Part shown: piece after piece, positions 35,142-42,807 of the stretch
Position numbering within the stretch: position 1 is the first letter of the stretch
Layout of the letters: each line of letters opens with the position of its first letter
NCBI RefSeq assembly: GCF_002284535.1
Contig: NZ_NPKH01000020.1
Coordinates: 1 to 64,000 of the forward strand
Direction of reading: 5' to 3'
Source: Mesorhizobium wenxiniae
GTDB taxonomy: Bacteria; Pseudomonadota; Alphaproteobacteria; Rhizobiales; Rhizobiaceae
Length of the DNA stretch: 64,000 bases
Notes under the pieces: generated by a model
The model's input: only the letters and a program-made list of their open reading frames with translations
What the model was told of the DNA's origin: nothing
Databases searched by the model: none
Made by a program: the position numbers and the translations under genes

Positions 35142-35525
35142 ATGTTCAAATTCCTGGCGCCGAAGTCGATCAAGCCGCCCTTCGCCCGCTACAGTCATGG
35201 CATCGAGGTGCCTCCCGGCAAGAGGCTGGTGCTGTGTTCGGGCCAGGTCGCCATCGCTCCGGACGATCAGATCCCGGAGGATGCCGACGCACAGGCCGAA
35301 CTCTGTTTTCAGAACATCGCGGCGATTCTTGGCGAGGCCGGGCTTGGACTTTCCGACATCGTCCGCATCAACACCTATGTCACCGACCGCGCCTTCCTGC
35401 GGCCCTATATGGACGTTCGCGATCGGCTGTTCACCAGCCCGGCGCCGGCTTCGACGCTGATGATCGTGTCCGGTTTCGCGCGGCCGGAATTCAAGGTCGA
35501 GATCGAGGTCATCGCGGCAGGGTGA
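35142..35525 (+). CDS. RidA family enamine/imine deaminase
   Basis: The 127-residue protein is of the YjgF/YER057c/UK114 fold. LCSGQVAIAPDD near 27-38 is the conserved SGQ strand, INTYVTD appears in the middle, and the C-terminal EIEVIAAG is typical. RidA proteins hydrolyse reactive enamine/imine intermediates; some clade members act on pathway-specific substrates. The ATG at 35142 has GGAG six bases upstream; a TTG four codons earlier is unlikely because it would sit over that site. It precedes the creatininase gene by 88 bp. Confidence 0.9.
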   Translation: MFKFLAPKSIKPPFARYSHGIEVPPGKRLVLCSGQVAIAPDDQIPEDADAQAELCFQNIAAILGEAGLGLSDIVRINTYVTDRAFLRPYMDVRDRLFTSPAPASTLMIVSGFARPEFKVEIEVIAAG

Positions 35526-35572
35526 TCGACAGGCGATCCTTCCCGCGCTAGGTCTGGCCGTGCATCGAAGAG

Positions 35573-35607
35573 GCCAGTCTATCGAAAAGGCCAGTCTATC
35601 GAAAAGG
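35573..35607 (+). repeat. Short tandem direct repeat in the creatininase leader
   Basis: GGCCAGTCTATCGAAAA occurs twice head to tail with no spacer, the second copy ending in the AAAAGG that serves as ribosome site for the creatininase ATG at 35614. It looks like a small slippage duplication. Confidence 0.65.
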
Positions 35608-35613
35608 CATGAC

Positions 35614-36417
35614 ATGACCGCTGCAAACAAACGCGTGTGGTGGGGCGACTACCGGACCACCGAATACGCCACGATCGATCCGGAGGCGACGATCGCCGTT
35701 CTGCCGGTGGCGGCGATCGAACAGCACGGCCCGCATCTGCCGGTTTCGACCGACACCTCGATCATGACCGGCATGCTCGACACGGTGATCGCCCGCCTGC
35801 CCGCCGATCTCGACATCCGCATCCTGCCCGTCCAGGCGGTGGGTAAGTCGAACGAGCACCTGCATGCACCGGGAACCCTCACTCTGCCGGCGCCGATCTT
35901 GATCGAGGCGTGGACCGAGCTTGGCCTGTCGATCGCGCGGGCCGGGCTAAGGAAACTGATCGTCGTCAACTCGCATGGCGGCAACGAAGAGATCATGGGC
36001 ATCATCACGCGCGAATTGCGCGTGCGTGCAAAGATGCTGGCGGTGAAGACGAGCTGGCAGCGCTTTGGCCGGCCGGCCGGCATGTATACCGAGCTTGAGG
36101 ATCGCCACGGCATCCATGGCGGCGATGTCGAGACCTCGCTGATGCTGCATTTCCGGCCGGATCTGGTCGACATGGCAAAGGCCGACAATTTCGTGTCCAA
36201 CGTCGCCCGCGCCGAAAAGGAATTTTCACTGCTGCGCCACACCGGAACGCACGCCTTCGCCTGGATCGCCACCGATCTCAACCCGAACGGCGTGGTCGGG
36301 GACGCCAGCATTGCAACGGCCGAAAAGGGCAGGCTTACCGCCAACCATCAGGCCGACGGCTTCATCAGCCTGTTGAAGGATGTGCGCAAGGCGAAGCTGG
36401 CCGACTGGCTGGCATAG
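35614..36417 (+). CDS. Creatininase family amidohydrolase
   Basis: The 267-residue protein has the metal ligands of the family: AAIEQHGPHLP near 30-40, STDTSI just after, NSHGGNEEI in the middle, and DRHGIHGGDVETSLML. Relatives hydrolyse cyclic amides (creatinine to creatine) or formamides such as FAPy and 3-dehydro compounds, so the family call is safer than the name. Creatine and sarcosine catabolism would meet the nearby soxBDAG, but no creatinase gene is present in this window. It is downstream of the RidA gene on the same strand. Confidence 0.85.
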   Translation: MTAANKRVWWGDYRTTEYATIDPEATIAVLPVAAIEQHGPHLPVSTDTSIMTGMLDTVIARLPADLDIRILPVQAVGKSNEHLHAPGTLTLPAPILIEAWTELGLSIARAGLRKLIVVNSHGGNEEIMGIITRELRVRAKMLAVKTSWQRFGRPAGMYTELEDRHGIHGGDVETSLMLHFRPDLVDMAKADNFVSNVARAEKEFSLLRHTGTHAFAWIATDLNPNGVVGDASIATAEKGRLTANHQADGFISLLKDVRKAKLADWLA

Positions 36418-36457
36418 TCAGGCCATGGTCCCGAACTGAAGGTCAGCGCAGCAAACA

Positions 36458-36490
36458 GCGGAAACCGGGTTTCGGAAAAGATCTTGGTCA
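36458..36490. repeat. Mosaic palindromic intergenic repeat (type R2), fused to the R1 copy
   Basis: The stretch GGAAACCGGGTTTCGG then AAAAGATCTTGG has the R2 core and abuts the R1 element that starts at 36496, showing that the modules combine. Confidence 0.7.
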
Positions 36491-36495
36491 AACTC

Positions 36496-36600
36496 TAAAG
36501 CGCGTCGCGTCTGAACGGATTTATGCGACGCGTTTTAAGCTCTTGTTTTTATACATGTCGTTACCCCAAAACCGCTGCGCACTTTTGGGCGACAGCATTA
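36496..36600. repeat. Mosaic palindromic intergenic repeat, copy 3 (type R1, reversed)
   Basis: TAAAGCGCGTCGCG with CGACGCGTTTTA forms the first stem; ACATGTCG and CGACAGC form the shorter outer arms. It is the reverse orientation of 982-1084 and ends within the stop codon of the phosphatase gene (36598-36600), so it is also that gene's 3' end. Confidence 0.8.
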
Positions 36601-37107
36601 GGCGTCGATCTTCAACTCAAAAGGCGTACCTTCGAAGGCGTCCGCGCCGCGCCCGATCGCCTGGATCGCGCCGATCATGCGGCCGTTGCGATCGAGCAGC
36701 GTATCGGCGACCGCGATCAGCCGCGGGTTAGGTGTCGCCGTCGGCGACAACGCGCGCAGCGTCTCAGCCAATTCGACCTCGCAGCGCTTCGGCGCCAATG
36801 CCGCCGCGATGATGTAAGCCGAGGCGGTCGAACGGCTGATGCCGGCATAGCAATGCACGACCAGCGGCCTTGCACGATCCCATCGGCGCGCGAAATCGAG
36901 CAGATCGCGGACATGGATTTCGCCCGGCATGGTCATGCCCTCTTGCGCCACCGCAATGTCATGCATGACCAGATGCAGATGGTTTTCCCGGGCGATCGAC
37001 GCCGGCCGCATCACCTCGGTACCTGCAGCCAGCAGGGAAAGCAGCCGCTCGGCGCCGGTTCTCGCGACCGTTTCCTCGACCTTCGATAGCGAACAGACAT
37101 GGATCAT
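36598..37107 (-). CDS. Dual-specificity / tyrosine phosphatase-like protein coupled to cobC
   Basis: The 169-residue protein has the CX5R phosphatase loop HCYAGISRST with Cys86 and Arg92, and a preceding helix-strand layout of small dual-specificity phosphatases. The general-acid Asp is probably in the VMHDIAV segment near residue 50. The ATG overlaps the cobC stop as ATGA, so the two are translationally coupled. That context suggests a phosphate ester in cobalamin synthesis, such as alpha-ribazole phosphate, rather than a phosphoprotein, but this is inference. Its stop lies in an R1 repeat. Confidence 0.85.
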   Translation of the reverse strand: MIHVCSLSKVEETVARTGAERLLSLLAAGTEVMRPASIARENHLHLVMHDIAVAQEGMTMPGEIHVRDLLDFARRWDRARPLVVHCYAGISRSTASAYIIAAALAPKRCEVELAETLRALSPTATPNPRLIAVADTLLDRNGRMIGAIQAIGRGADAFEGTPFELKIDA

Positions 37108-38159
37108 TGCTTGACCTCCTTGGTGTTATCGTCGCGCTGTTGCGCCCAGTCGGCAAGAGCCGATTCGAGCCGCTGCCATTCCTCGTCAGGACCCGGCAGC
37201 CCGGCGCGCAGCACATGCGGCCGGCCGGAAAAATGCCGAAGCAGGATGCCGCGCTCGCCAAGCGCCGAAAACAGTCCGGCGGCGTCCGCCAGCCCGATAT
37301 AGCGGAACAGCGTGGTCCCGCCGGCGACTGAGACGCCGAAGCGGCCGAACAACGCATCGAGCCGTGCTGCATCCTCTGCCAGACGGCATCGCATCTCGGC
37401 CCGCCAGCCGCTGTCGGCAAGCGCGCGGATACCGTATTCGAGCGCTGGGCCGGCGACCGCCCATGGCCCGAACTGCGCCTCGAGCTGTTCGACCGTCAGC
37501 GCGTCGGCCAGTGCAAAGCCGAGCCGCAGGCCGGCGAGGCCAAAGAATTTGCCGAAGGAACGCAGCACGACAATGCCGCCTTGCTCGACATCGCCGGCCA
37601 GGCTTTCCGCGTGCGGCCCGACATCCATGAACGCCTCATCGACGACCAGCAACCCGCCTTTGGCGCGCAATTTTCCGGCAAGATCGAGCAGCTTCTTGCG
37701 TTCGATGATGCGCCCGTCCGGATTGTTGGGGTTGACGATGATGGCGAGATCGGCTCCTGCCAGGACCTCGAAAACATCGACCTCCGTCACAGCATGGCCG
37801 GCGATTGCCGCTGCCCGGTGATGTTCAGCATAGGTCGGCCCGAGCACCAGCGCCTTGCCGGGGCTCGCCAGCGAGGCGACGCGCGGCAACAGGATCTGCG
37901 TGCCCGGCGTCGCCACCACATTCGCTGCCGATGGCGCGCCATAAACGCTTGCCGCGACTTCGGCCAACTCGCGGACCCGCGCTGCTTCCGGCAATCTGGA
38001 CAGGGCGGTGGCGGGCAGATCGAAAAACGGATAGGAGTGCGGATTGATACCGGTCGAGAGGTCGACGAAGGGCTGCGGCGCATGCGGAAAAAGCGCCCTC
38101 GCCCGGCCAAGGCTTCCGCCGTGATCCACCACTGTCGCCGCTCCATCAAGAGACTTCAT
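37104..38159 (-). CDS. cobC: L-threonine-O-3-phosphate decarboxylase of cobalamin synthesis (rhizobial CobC)
   Basis: The 351-residue PLP enzyme of fold I makes the aminopropanol phosphate arm of cobalamin. INPHSYPFFDLP at the start, NPNNPDGR at 143-150, LLVVDEAFMDV near 170-180, and RSFGKFFGLAG with the Schiff-base Lys204 are diagnostic. The ATG at 38159 overlaps the start codon of the divergent cbiB gene by two bases. A GTG at 38132, with GGAG eight bases upstream, is a plausible alternative start that would separate the two. It is followed by the coupled phosphatase. Confidence 0.92.
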   Translation of the reverse strand: MKSLDGAATVVDHGGSLGRARALFPHAPQPFVDLSTGINPHSYPFFDLPATALSRLPEAARVRELAEVAASVYGAPSAANVVATPGTQILLPRVASLASPGKALVLGPTYAEHHRAAAIAGHAVTEVDVFEVLAGADLAIIVNPNNPDGRIIERKKLLDLAGKLRAKGGLLVVDEAFMDVGPHAESLAGDVEQGGIVVLRSFGKFFGLAGLRLGFALADALTVEQLEAQFGPWAVAGPALEYGIRALADSGWRAEMRCRLAEDAARLDALFGRFGVSVAGGTTLFRYIGLADAAGLFSALGERGILLRHFSGRPHVLRAGLPGPDEEWQRLESALADWAQQRDDNTKEVKQ

Positions 38160-39126
38160 GTCGATCCTGACCGCTTTCCTGTCACTGGTTGTTGAATTCG
38201 CCGTGGGTTACCCGGCCTGGCTGTTCGGCGCCATCGGCCATCCCGTCACCTGGTTCGGCAGGCTGATATCCTTTCTCGACCGCAGGCTCAACCGCGATAC
38301 TGATTCCGACGCCCTGCGTCGCCGGCGCGGTGTTCATGCGCTGCTGATCATCGTGCTGGTGCCGGCCGCCATCGCCTTCGCCGTGGAAGCCATGCTTTCG
38401 GGCATTCCAGCTGGACTGGTCCTCACGGCAATCCTGGCGACGTCGCTGCTGTCGCAGAAGAGCCTGGCCGAGCATGTCGAGGCGGTGGCCGACGGACTGG
38501 ACAATGGTGGACTCGACATTGGCCGTGCTGCCGTCTCAAGGATCGTCGGCCGCGATCCGGAAAAGCTCGACAGAGCCGGCGTCTGCCGCGCGGCGATCGA
38601 AAGCCTGGCCGAGAATTTTTCCGACGGCGTCGTTGCGCCCGTCTTCTGGATCGGCGTCGGCGGGCTGGCCGGCGGCGTCGCCTACAAGGCCGCCAACACG
38701 GCCGATTCGATGATCGGCCACCGCACCCCGCGCCACGAGGCCTTCGGCAGGGCGGCAGCGCGCTTCGACGATCTGATCAACCTGCCGGCGTCGCGGCTGA
38801 CCGCACTGCTCATCGTGGGTGCCTCTTTCTTCGTCAAAGGCGCCGATGCCGGCAACGCCTGGCGCACCGTGCAGCGCGACGCGACAAAGCACCGCTCGCC
38901 CAATGCCGGCTGGCCGGAGGCGGCGATGGCCGGCGCGCTTGGCCTGGCGCTCGCCGGCCCGCGTTCCTATGACGGCGTCATGGTCGACGATACGTTCATG
39001 GGCGAAGGCGGCCACCGCGATGCCGAGAGCGCCGACATCAGGCGGGCGCTGAAACTCTATCGGGTCGCCGACTTTTTGCTGATCGCGCTGTTCGGCGTGC
39101 TGTCGGTGATCGTCATCGCTGCGTGA
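38158..39126 (+). CDS. cobD: Adenosylcobinamide-phosphate synthase (CbiB / rhizobial CobD)
   Basis: This 322-residue membrane protein of the CbiB family joins aminopropanol phosphate to adenosylcobyric acid. HPVTWFGRLISFLDR near 27-41 is the conserved first loop, GVCRAAIESLAENFSDGVVA near 140-160 the signature segment, and ANTADSMIGHR follows. Length and about five hydrophobic segments are normal. Its ATG overlaps that of the divergent cobC (CATG), so the shared DNA must carry both promoters in the opposing coding sequences unless cobC uses the inner GTG. Confidence 0.93.
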   Translation: MSILTAFLSLVVEFAVGYPAWLFGAIGHPVTWFGRLISFLDRRLNRDTDSDALRRRRGVHALLIIVLVPAAIAFAVEAMLSGIPAGLVLTAILATSLLSQKSLAEHVEAVADGLDNGGLDIGRAAVSRIVGRDPEKLDRAGVCRAAIESLAENFSDGVVAPVFWIGVGGLAGGVAYKAANTADSMIGHRTPRHEAFGRAAARFDDLINLPASRLTALLIVGASFFVKGADAGNAWRTVQRDATKHRSPNAGWPEAAMAGALGLALAGPRSYDGVMVDDTFMGEGGHRDAESADIRRALKLYRVADFLLIALFGVLSVIVIAA

Positions 39127-39152
39127 CCCATCGGACGGGTCGGGAACTCAAG

Positions 39153-39467
39153 TCACCAAGTAACGCGGACTTCCCTTGCTCTTGAATCAGCGGCCTTGCC
39201 AAACCTTTTGATCGCATAGCCACCGACAGCTGCAGGAGAAGATTTCAATACTGGTTCAATCACAACAAAGAGTCGCTCAGCATCTGGCCCGTACATATAG
39301 AGGATGCACTTGCCGTCGCCAAACTCATCGCCATCAAACTCACCGACCGAAGCATTGCCGAGGACTTGCTCTAGCCGATCTTCCAGCGCGAGAATGGAAG
39401 CGCGTTCTTTCGACGTTCCAAACTGCCCGTCATTCAGAAGAAGATAGACGATTACCGCTTGTTCCAA
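39153..39467 (-). CDS. Small conserved-looking protein of unknown function, low GC
   Basis: The 104-residue product starts at TTG 39467 with AGGAG nine bases upstream. It is acidic in the middle (VGEFDGDEFGDGKC, then YMYGPDAERLF) and ends in a basic beta segment (GGYAIKRFG). I do not recognise a named domain, though such 100-residue proteins are seen scattered among bacteria. The coding region is visibly lower in GC than the flanking cob genes, suggesting separate acquisition. It is followed closely by cobD on the other strand and preceded by cobO on the same strand with a 26-bp gap. Confidence 0.65.
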   Translation of the reverse strand: MEQAVIVYLLLNDGQFGTSKERASILALEDRLEQVLGNASVGEFDGDEFGDGKCILYMYGPDAERLFVVIEPVLKSSPAAVGGYAIKRFGKAADSRAREVRVTW

Positions 39468-39493
39468 CAGACAGTTCTCCTGCTGCGAAGTGA

Positions 39494-40111
39494 TCAGAAC
39501 TCGATTCCTTGCTGTGCCTTCACGCCAGCGGAAAAGTGATGCTTGGTCACGCCCATCTCGGTGACAAGATCGGCGGCATCGACCAGCGCCGGCTTGGCGT
39601 TGCGGCCGGTGACGACGACATGCAGGTTTTCGCGGCGGCCTTTCAGCGCCGCCACCACTTTGTCGAGATCAAGATAATCGTAGCGCAGCGCGATGTTCAG
39701 TTCGTCGAGCACCAGAAGGCTGATCGACGGATCGGCCATCAGCTCGAGCGCCTTGGCCCAGGCCGCTTCGGCGGCGGCGATGTCGCGCTTCAGATCCTGC
39801 GTTTCCCAGGTGAAGCCCTCGCCCATTGTATGCCAGACGACCCGGTCGCCGAAGGCGGCAAAGGCGTCCTTCTCGCCGGTGTGCCATTTGCCCTTGATGA
39901 ACTGGACGACGCCGACGCGCCTGCCGTAGCCGACCATCCTCAGCGCCAGCCCGAAGGCGGCAGTGGTCTTGCCCTTGCCTGGCCCGGTGTTGACGATCAG
40001 CAGCCCCTTCTCGACCGTTTTTGCCGCGACCTCGGCGTCCTGCACCGCTTTGCGCTTGGTCATCTTGTCGCGATGGCGCTCCTCGTCCTTGGGATCGATA
40101 GTATCAGCCAT
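39494..40111 (-). CDS. cobO: Cob(I)yrinic acid a,c-diamide adenosyltransferase
   Basis: The 205-residue enzyme is a CobA/CobO/BtuR ATP:corrinoid adenosyltransferase. P-loop GPGKGKTT at 43-50, FIKGKWHTGEKDAF near 72-85, and SLLVLDELNIALRY near 130-143 are all characteristic. It adds the adenosyl group to the reduced corrinoid. It follows cobU by one base in the CbtBA-cobU-cobO unit behind the B12 riboswitch. Confidence 0.96.
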   Translation of the reverse strand: MADTIDPKDEERHRDKMTKRKAVQDAEVAAKTVEKGLLIVNTGPGKGKTTAAFGLALRMVGYGRRVGVVQFIKGKWHTGEKDAFAAFGDRVVWHTMGEGFTWETQDLKRDIAAAEAAWAKALELMADPSISLLVLDELNIALRYDYLDLDKVVAALKGRRENLHVVVTGRNAKPALVDAADLVTEMGVTKHHFSAGVKAQQGIEF

Positions 40112-40112
40112 G

Positions 40113-40634
40113 TCACTTCACCTTGAGCGGCAGCCCCACCACCATCAGCAGCACCGTATCGGACACTGCCGCGACTTGCTGGTTGAGCCGGCCGGCGGCA
40201 TCGCGAAACCGGCGAGCCAACGCATTGTCCGGCACGATGCCCTGGCCGACCTCGTTCGAAACCACGAACCACGGCCCGCGCGGTCGTGACAGCACATCCG
40301 CCAGCCCTCGGCATTCGGCCTCAACGTCATGTTCGGCCAGCATATGATTGGTCAGCCACAAAGTCAGGCAGTCGATCAGGACGGGCCGGCCGTCAGGCAG
40401 CGCCTCGATCGCGCCGACGAGATCGAGCGGCGCGTCGATGGTCGTCCAGCCCTCGCCGCGCCGCGACCGATGCAGCGCAATACGTTCGCGCATCTCGTCG
40501 TCATAGGTTTGCGCCGTGGCGATATAGGCCCACGGCGCCGGGCAGGCCGTCGCCAATTTTTCGGCATGCGCGCTCTTGCCGGAGCGTGCACCGCCGATGA
40601 CCAGGGTCAGCGTCCCGGCAACGCGATCAGGCAA
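40113..40634 (-). CDS. cobP: Bifunctional adenosylcobinamide kinase / cobinamide-phosphate guanylyltransferase
   Basis: The 173-residue protein carries the P-loop GGARSGKS at 14-21 and later ALHRSRRGEGWTTI and the VVSNEVGQGIVPDN loop of CobU/CobP. It phosphorylates adenosylcobinamide and attaches GMP, the step before lower-ligand joining. The start is TTG at 40634, overlapping the CbtA stop by eight bases; no ATG lies near the N-terminus, so TTG is likely correct. Confidence 0.93.
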   Translation of the reverse strand: MPDRVAGTLTLVIGGARSGKSAHAEKLATACPAPWAYIATAQTYDDEMRERIALHRSRRGEGWTTIDAPLDLVGAIEALPDGRPVLIDCLTLWLTNHMLAEHDVEAECRGLADVLSRPRGPWFVVSNEVGQGIVPDNALARRFRDAAGRLNQQVAAVSDTVLLMVVGLPLKVK

Positions 40635-41403
40635 AGCTGTCGCGCAGGCCGGTCGCGGTGCCGGTCAAGCGGCCACGCACCACGCCGACGATGCCGCCGA
40701 GCACCAGCCAGAACACCAAATTGGTCAGCGTCACCGCCACCACGAACTGGTGATGCAGGCCTTCTGGGATGGGCGATTCGAAACTGTCGGGCTGCGGCGC
40801 GCCGACGATATGCGGCGCCACGATCAACGCTACGGCAATCAGCGCCAGTGGCAAGGACTTGCGGAAGGCAAGCAGGCCGAGACCCGCCGCGGTCGCCATC
40901 ACGGTCGCCGTCCACCAGATCTGGCGCTGGGTGAGATCGGCCGCCGGCATCGCCGGCAATTCGGGCGGCAGGCCAAGGTTCGGAGCCAGCGTGAATACGG
41001 CAAAGCCGGCAAAGCCCCAGAACAGGCCCTGACGCCAATTGCCGATGCCGCCGGCGAACTCCGAAGCGGCGACCAAGATCAGCGCAAAGCCGATGCCGGT
41101 GACCACATTGGCAACGATATTGAAGGCGAAGCGCTCGAAGCCGTCGGCCGGCGTCCAGCCCTCCTCTTCCGGGGCGGCAGCTTCGGCCGGCGCTGGCGCC
41201 GCGCTGGTCATAGCATTCGTATCCCCGGCGTTCGCAGCCGGCGCCGCGGCATGGTCATGCGTGTGACCACCGCCGGCCTGTTCGTAGACTTCCGCTTTCA
41301 GAATGAGCGGCACCGTGGCATAGGCCTGCATGCAGGCGAGAACGACGCCTGCCACAAGCCCTGCGATCGCCGCGATGAACACGACGTTGCGAAACAGTGT
41401 CAT
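40627..41403 (-). CDS. cbtA: CbtA-type cobalt transporter subunit
   Basis: The 258-residue protein has a first helix at 5-30, a His/Ala-rich loop (GGGHTHDHAAA near 45-55), and about five further helices, the organisation of CbtA cobalt permease components. The His cluster fits metal binding. It begins 15 bp after cbtB, under the same riboswitch. Confidence 0.9.
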   Translation of the reverse strand: MTLFRNVVFIAAIAGLVAGVVLACMQAYATVPLILKAEVYEQAGGGHTHDHAAAPAANAGDTNAMTSAAPAPAEAAAPEEEGWTPADGFERFAFNIVANVVTGIGFALILVAASEFAGGIGNWRQGLFWGFAGFAVFTLAPNLGLPPELPAMPAADLTQRQIWWTATVMATAAGLGLLAFRKSLPLALIAVALIVAPHIVGAPQPDSFESPIPEGLHHQFVVAVTLTNLVFWLVLGGIVGVVRGRLTGTATGLRDSFA

Positions 41404-41418
41404 GATGTCAGCCCCTCG

Positions 41419-41598
41419 TCAGTGGCAGGGGAACGCCATCGAATGGCGATAGTCGTGAGCGGCATTGTGGACCGCATCGATATGCGAGAAGCCGACAAAG
41501 CCCATCACGAAAATGCCGAGAAATGCAGCAAGCGCCAGCTGCACGAAGCGCGACTGCGAGGAGACGGAAGTGCCGAGCGAGACGGAAGCGGTATTCAT
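41419..41598 (-). CDS. cbtB: CbtB-type cobalt transporter subunit
   Basis: This is a 59-residue single-helix protein (helix near 20-38) with the conserved His-rich end HNAAHDYRHSMAFPCH. CbtB pairs with CbtA in cobalt uptake. The ATG at 41598 has AAGGA upstream. A longer frame exists through the riboswitch but is not coding. Confidence 0.92.
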   Translation of the reverse strand: MNTASVSLGTSVSSQSRFVQLALAAFLGIFVMGFVGFSHIDAVHNAAHDYRHSMAFPCH

Positions 41599-41634
41599 GT
41601 CTTGTCCTTTCGCCCTCCACCCGAGGGCATAGAA

Positions 41635-41805
41635 GTCAGTTTTCCTGTCGCCGGCAGGTCTCCTGGCTCGCGGATCAACGCCCTTCCCCACCTTCCCGAA
41701 GAAACTCTTCAGTGGCATATGGAGAGGACTAACCGCACACAGTTGCGGGGGCAGCCACGGCATTGGGCCAACAATTCGCCCTCACCGCATTCCCTTTAGG
41801 GCGCC
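41635..41805 (-). promoter_or_regulatory. Cobalamin riboswitch upstream of cbtBA-cobU-cobO
   Basis: On the minus strand the B12 box AGCCAGGAGACCTGCC is at 41668-41653, preceded by CCGTGGCTGCCCCCGCAACTG and the GGTGAGGGCGAA segment of the conserved core, in the right order. The element ends about 40 bp before the cbtB ATG, so high adenosylcobalamin should reduce expression of the whole unit. Confidence 0.94.
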
Positions 41806-41840
41806 GTGCGTCCGAATGGACGCACAAGGACGCTCTAACA
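41804..41840. repeat. Mosaic palindromic intergenic repeat (type R3)
   Basis: GTGCGTCC and GGACGCAC form a perfect inverted repeat with a four-base loop, followed by GGACGCTCTAAC. The same module occurs at 44205-44248. It adjoins the riboswitch 5' end and an R2 element. Confidence 0.75.
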
Positions 41841-41851
41841 CTTAGACTCTG

Positions 41852-41890
41852 CGCATGACCTTTCCGGAACCGATTCCGGTTTCGGGATCA
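41852..41890. repeat. Mosaic palindromic intergenic repeat (type R2)
   Basis: CATGACCTTTCCGGAACC followed by GATTCCGG and TTTCGGGATCAT is the reverse orientation of the R2 copy at 20350-20388. It lies 12 bp from the R3 module. Confidence 0.75.
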
Positions 41891-42068
41891 TCCGCGGCTC
41901 CAAACGGAACCGACGACAGCTGCGACTATAGGCAGAATCGTCGCGTCCGGCAAACCAAATTCCGCCAGCCACCAGCGCGAATGCGCCTCTCGGCAGGCCA
42001 GCCAGCCCGGCGCTGCGATTGACAGTGTTCGCGACCGGGTGTCGGCTGGCGTATCACAGGAGCCGGTC

Positions 42069-42804
42069 ATGCAGCCCAGCCCGAGCGAGCACGATCCCTT
42101 TAACGGTTTGACGCGACTTGAACCGTCGCTGCCGTCCTCGGCCTACTGGGACATCGAGGCCTATCAGCGCGATCTCGACGCCATCTGGTATCGTAGCTAG
42201 CTGCTCGTCTGCCGAGAGGCCGACCTTGCCCAGCCGCTGGCGTTCAGGACGTTCTGTGTCGGCACTGAGGAGATCGTCGCGGCTGGTGTCGATCTATGGC
42301 CGCGGCCTGATGGGTCGGGACGACGACCCCGAACGGACCCGTCACGCCGACAATGATGCGCCGGAGTTTCCGGTGGCCTGCGGGCCGGAGCCGTGACATG
42401 GTCGCGAGACGGGCGCGTCCACGGCCGGTCTTTCCCGACCTGACTTCAGCCGAGCGTTCCGCCGGGCAGACCTACGCCACCAGCCTGCCGTCGATGTTCA
42501 TCGTCGGCCATGTCGACTATGTCAGGACCGTGCGGCTGGTGCCGCTCGGCTCGGAGCAGACCGAACTGACCGCCGAATGGCTTTTTTCGTCCGAAGCGCT
42601 CGCCGATCCAACGGCTAATATCGACAAGATCGTCGCTTTCGGCAGGCAGGTGCTGGAGGAGGACGCTGATATCTGCGAGATCAACCAGAAAGGCCTGCGC
42701 TCGATGCGCCACAAGGCCGCATGCTGATGCCCGAGGAATATGAATTGCATCGCTTCCACAACTGGGTGCGCGAGCGGCATACAACGCTTTCACCAAGATT
42801 CTGA
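42069..42804 (+). pseudogene. Decayed Rieske-type aromatic ring-hydroxylating oxygenase alpha subunit
   Basis: The first 43 codons read like the N-terminus of the family (EPSLPSSAYWDIEAYQRDL, then DAIWYRS) and end at a TAG (42198-42200) where a Trp codon is expected, after which LLVCREADLAQP continues the family sequence. The Rieske Cys/His cluster and the iron-binding core are missing. From about 42439 the C-terminal part resumes in another frame (PSMFIVGHVDYVRTVRLVP), and a single-base change near 42719 shifts the last MPEEYELHRFHNWVRE out of frame. A nonsense mutation, a large internal deletion and a frameshift make it non-functional. Confidence 0.85.
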
Positions 42805-42807
42805 CGA

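Noticed and set aside
35573-35607. Tandem repeat considered as the start of a CRISPR array
   Set aside because: Two head-to-tail copies without spacers and no cas genes anywhere in the window.
42353-42727. 124-codon plus-strand frame taken as a small gene
   Set aside because: Its second half is the C-terminal part of the Rieske oxygenase and its first half is unrelated sequence at a deletion junction, so it is part of the pseudogene.
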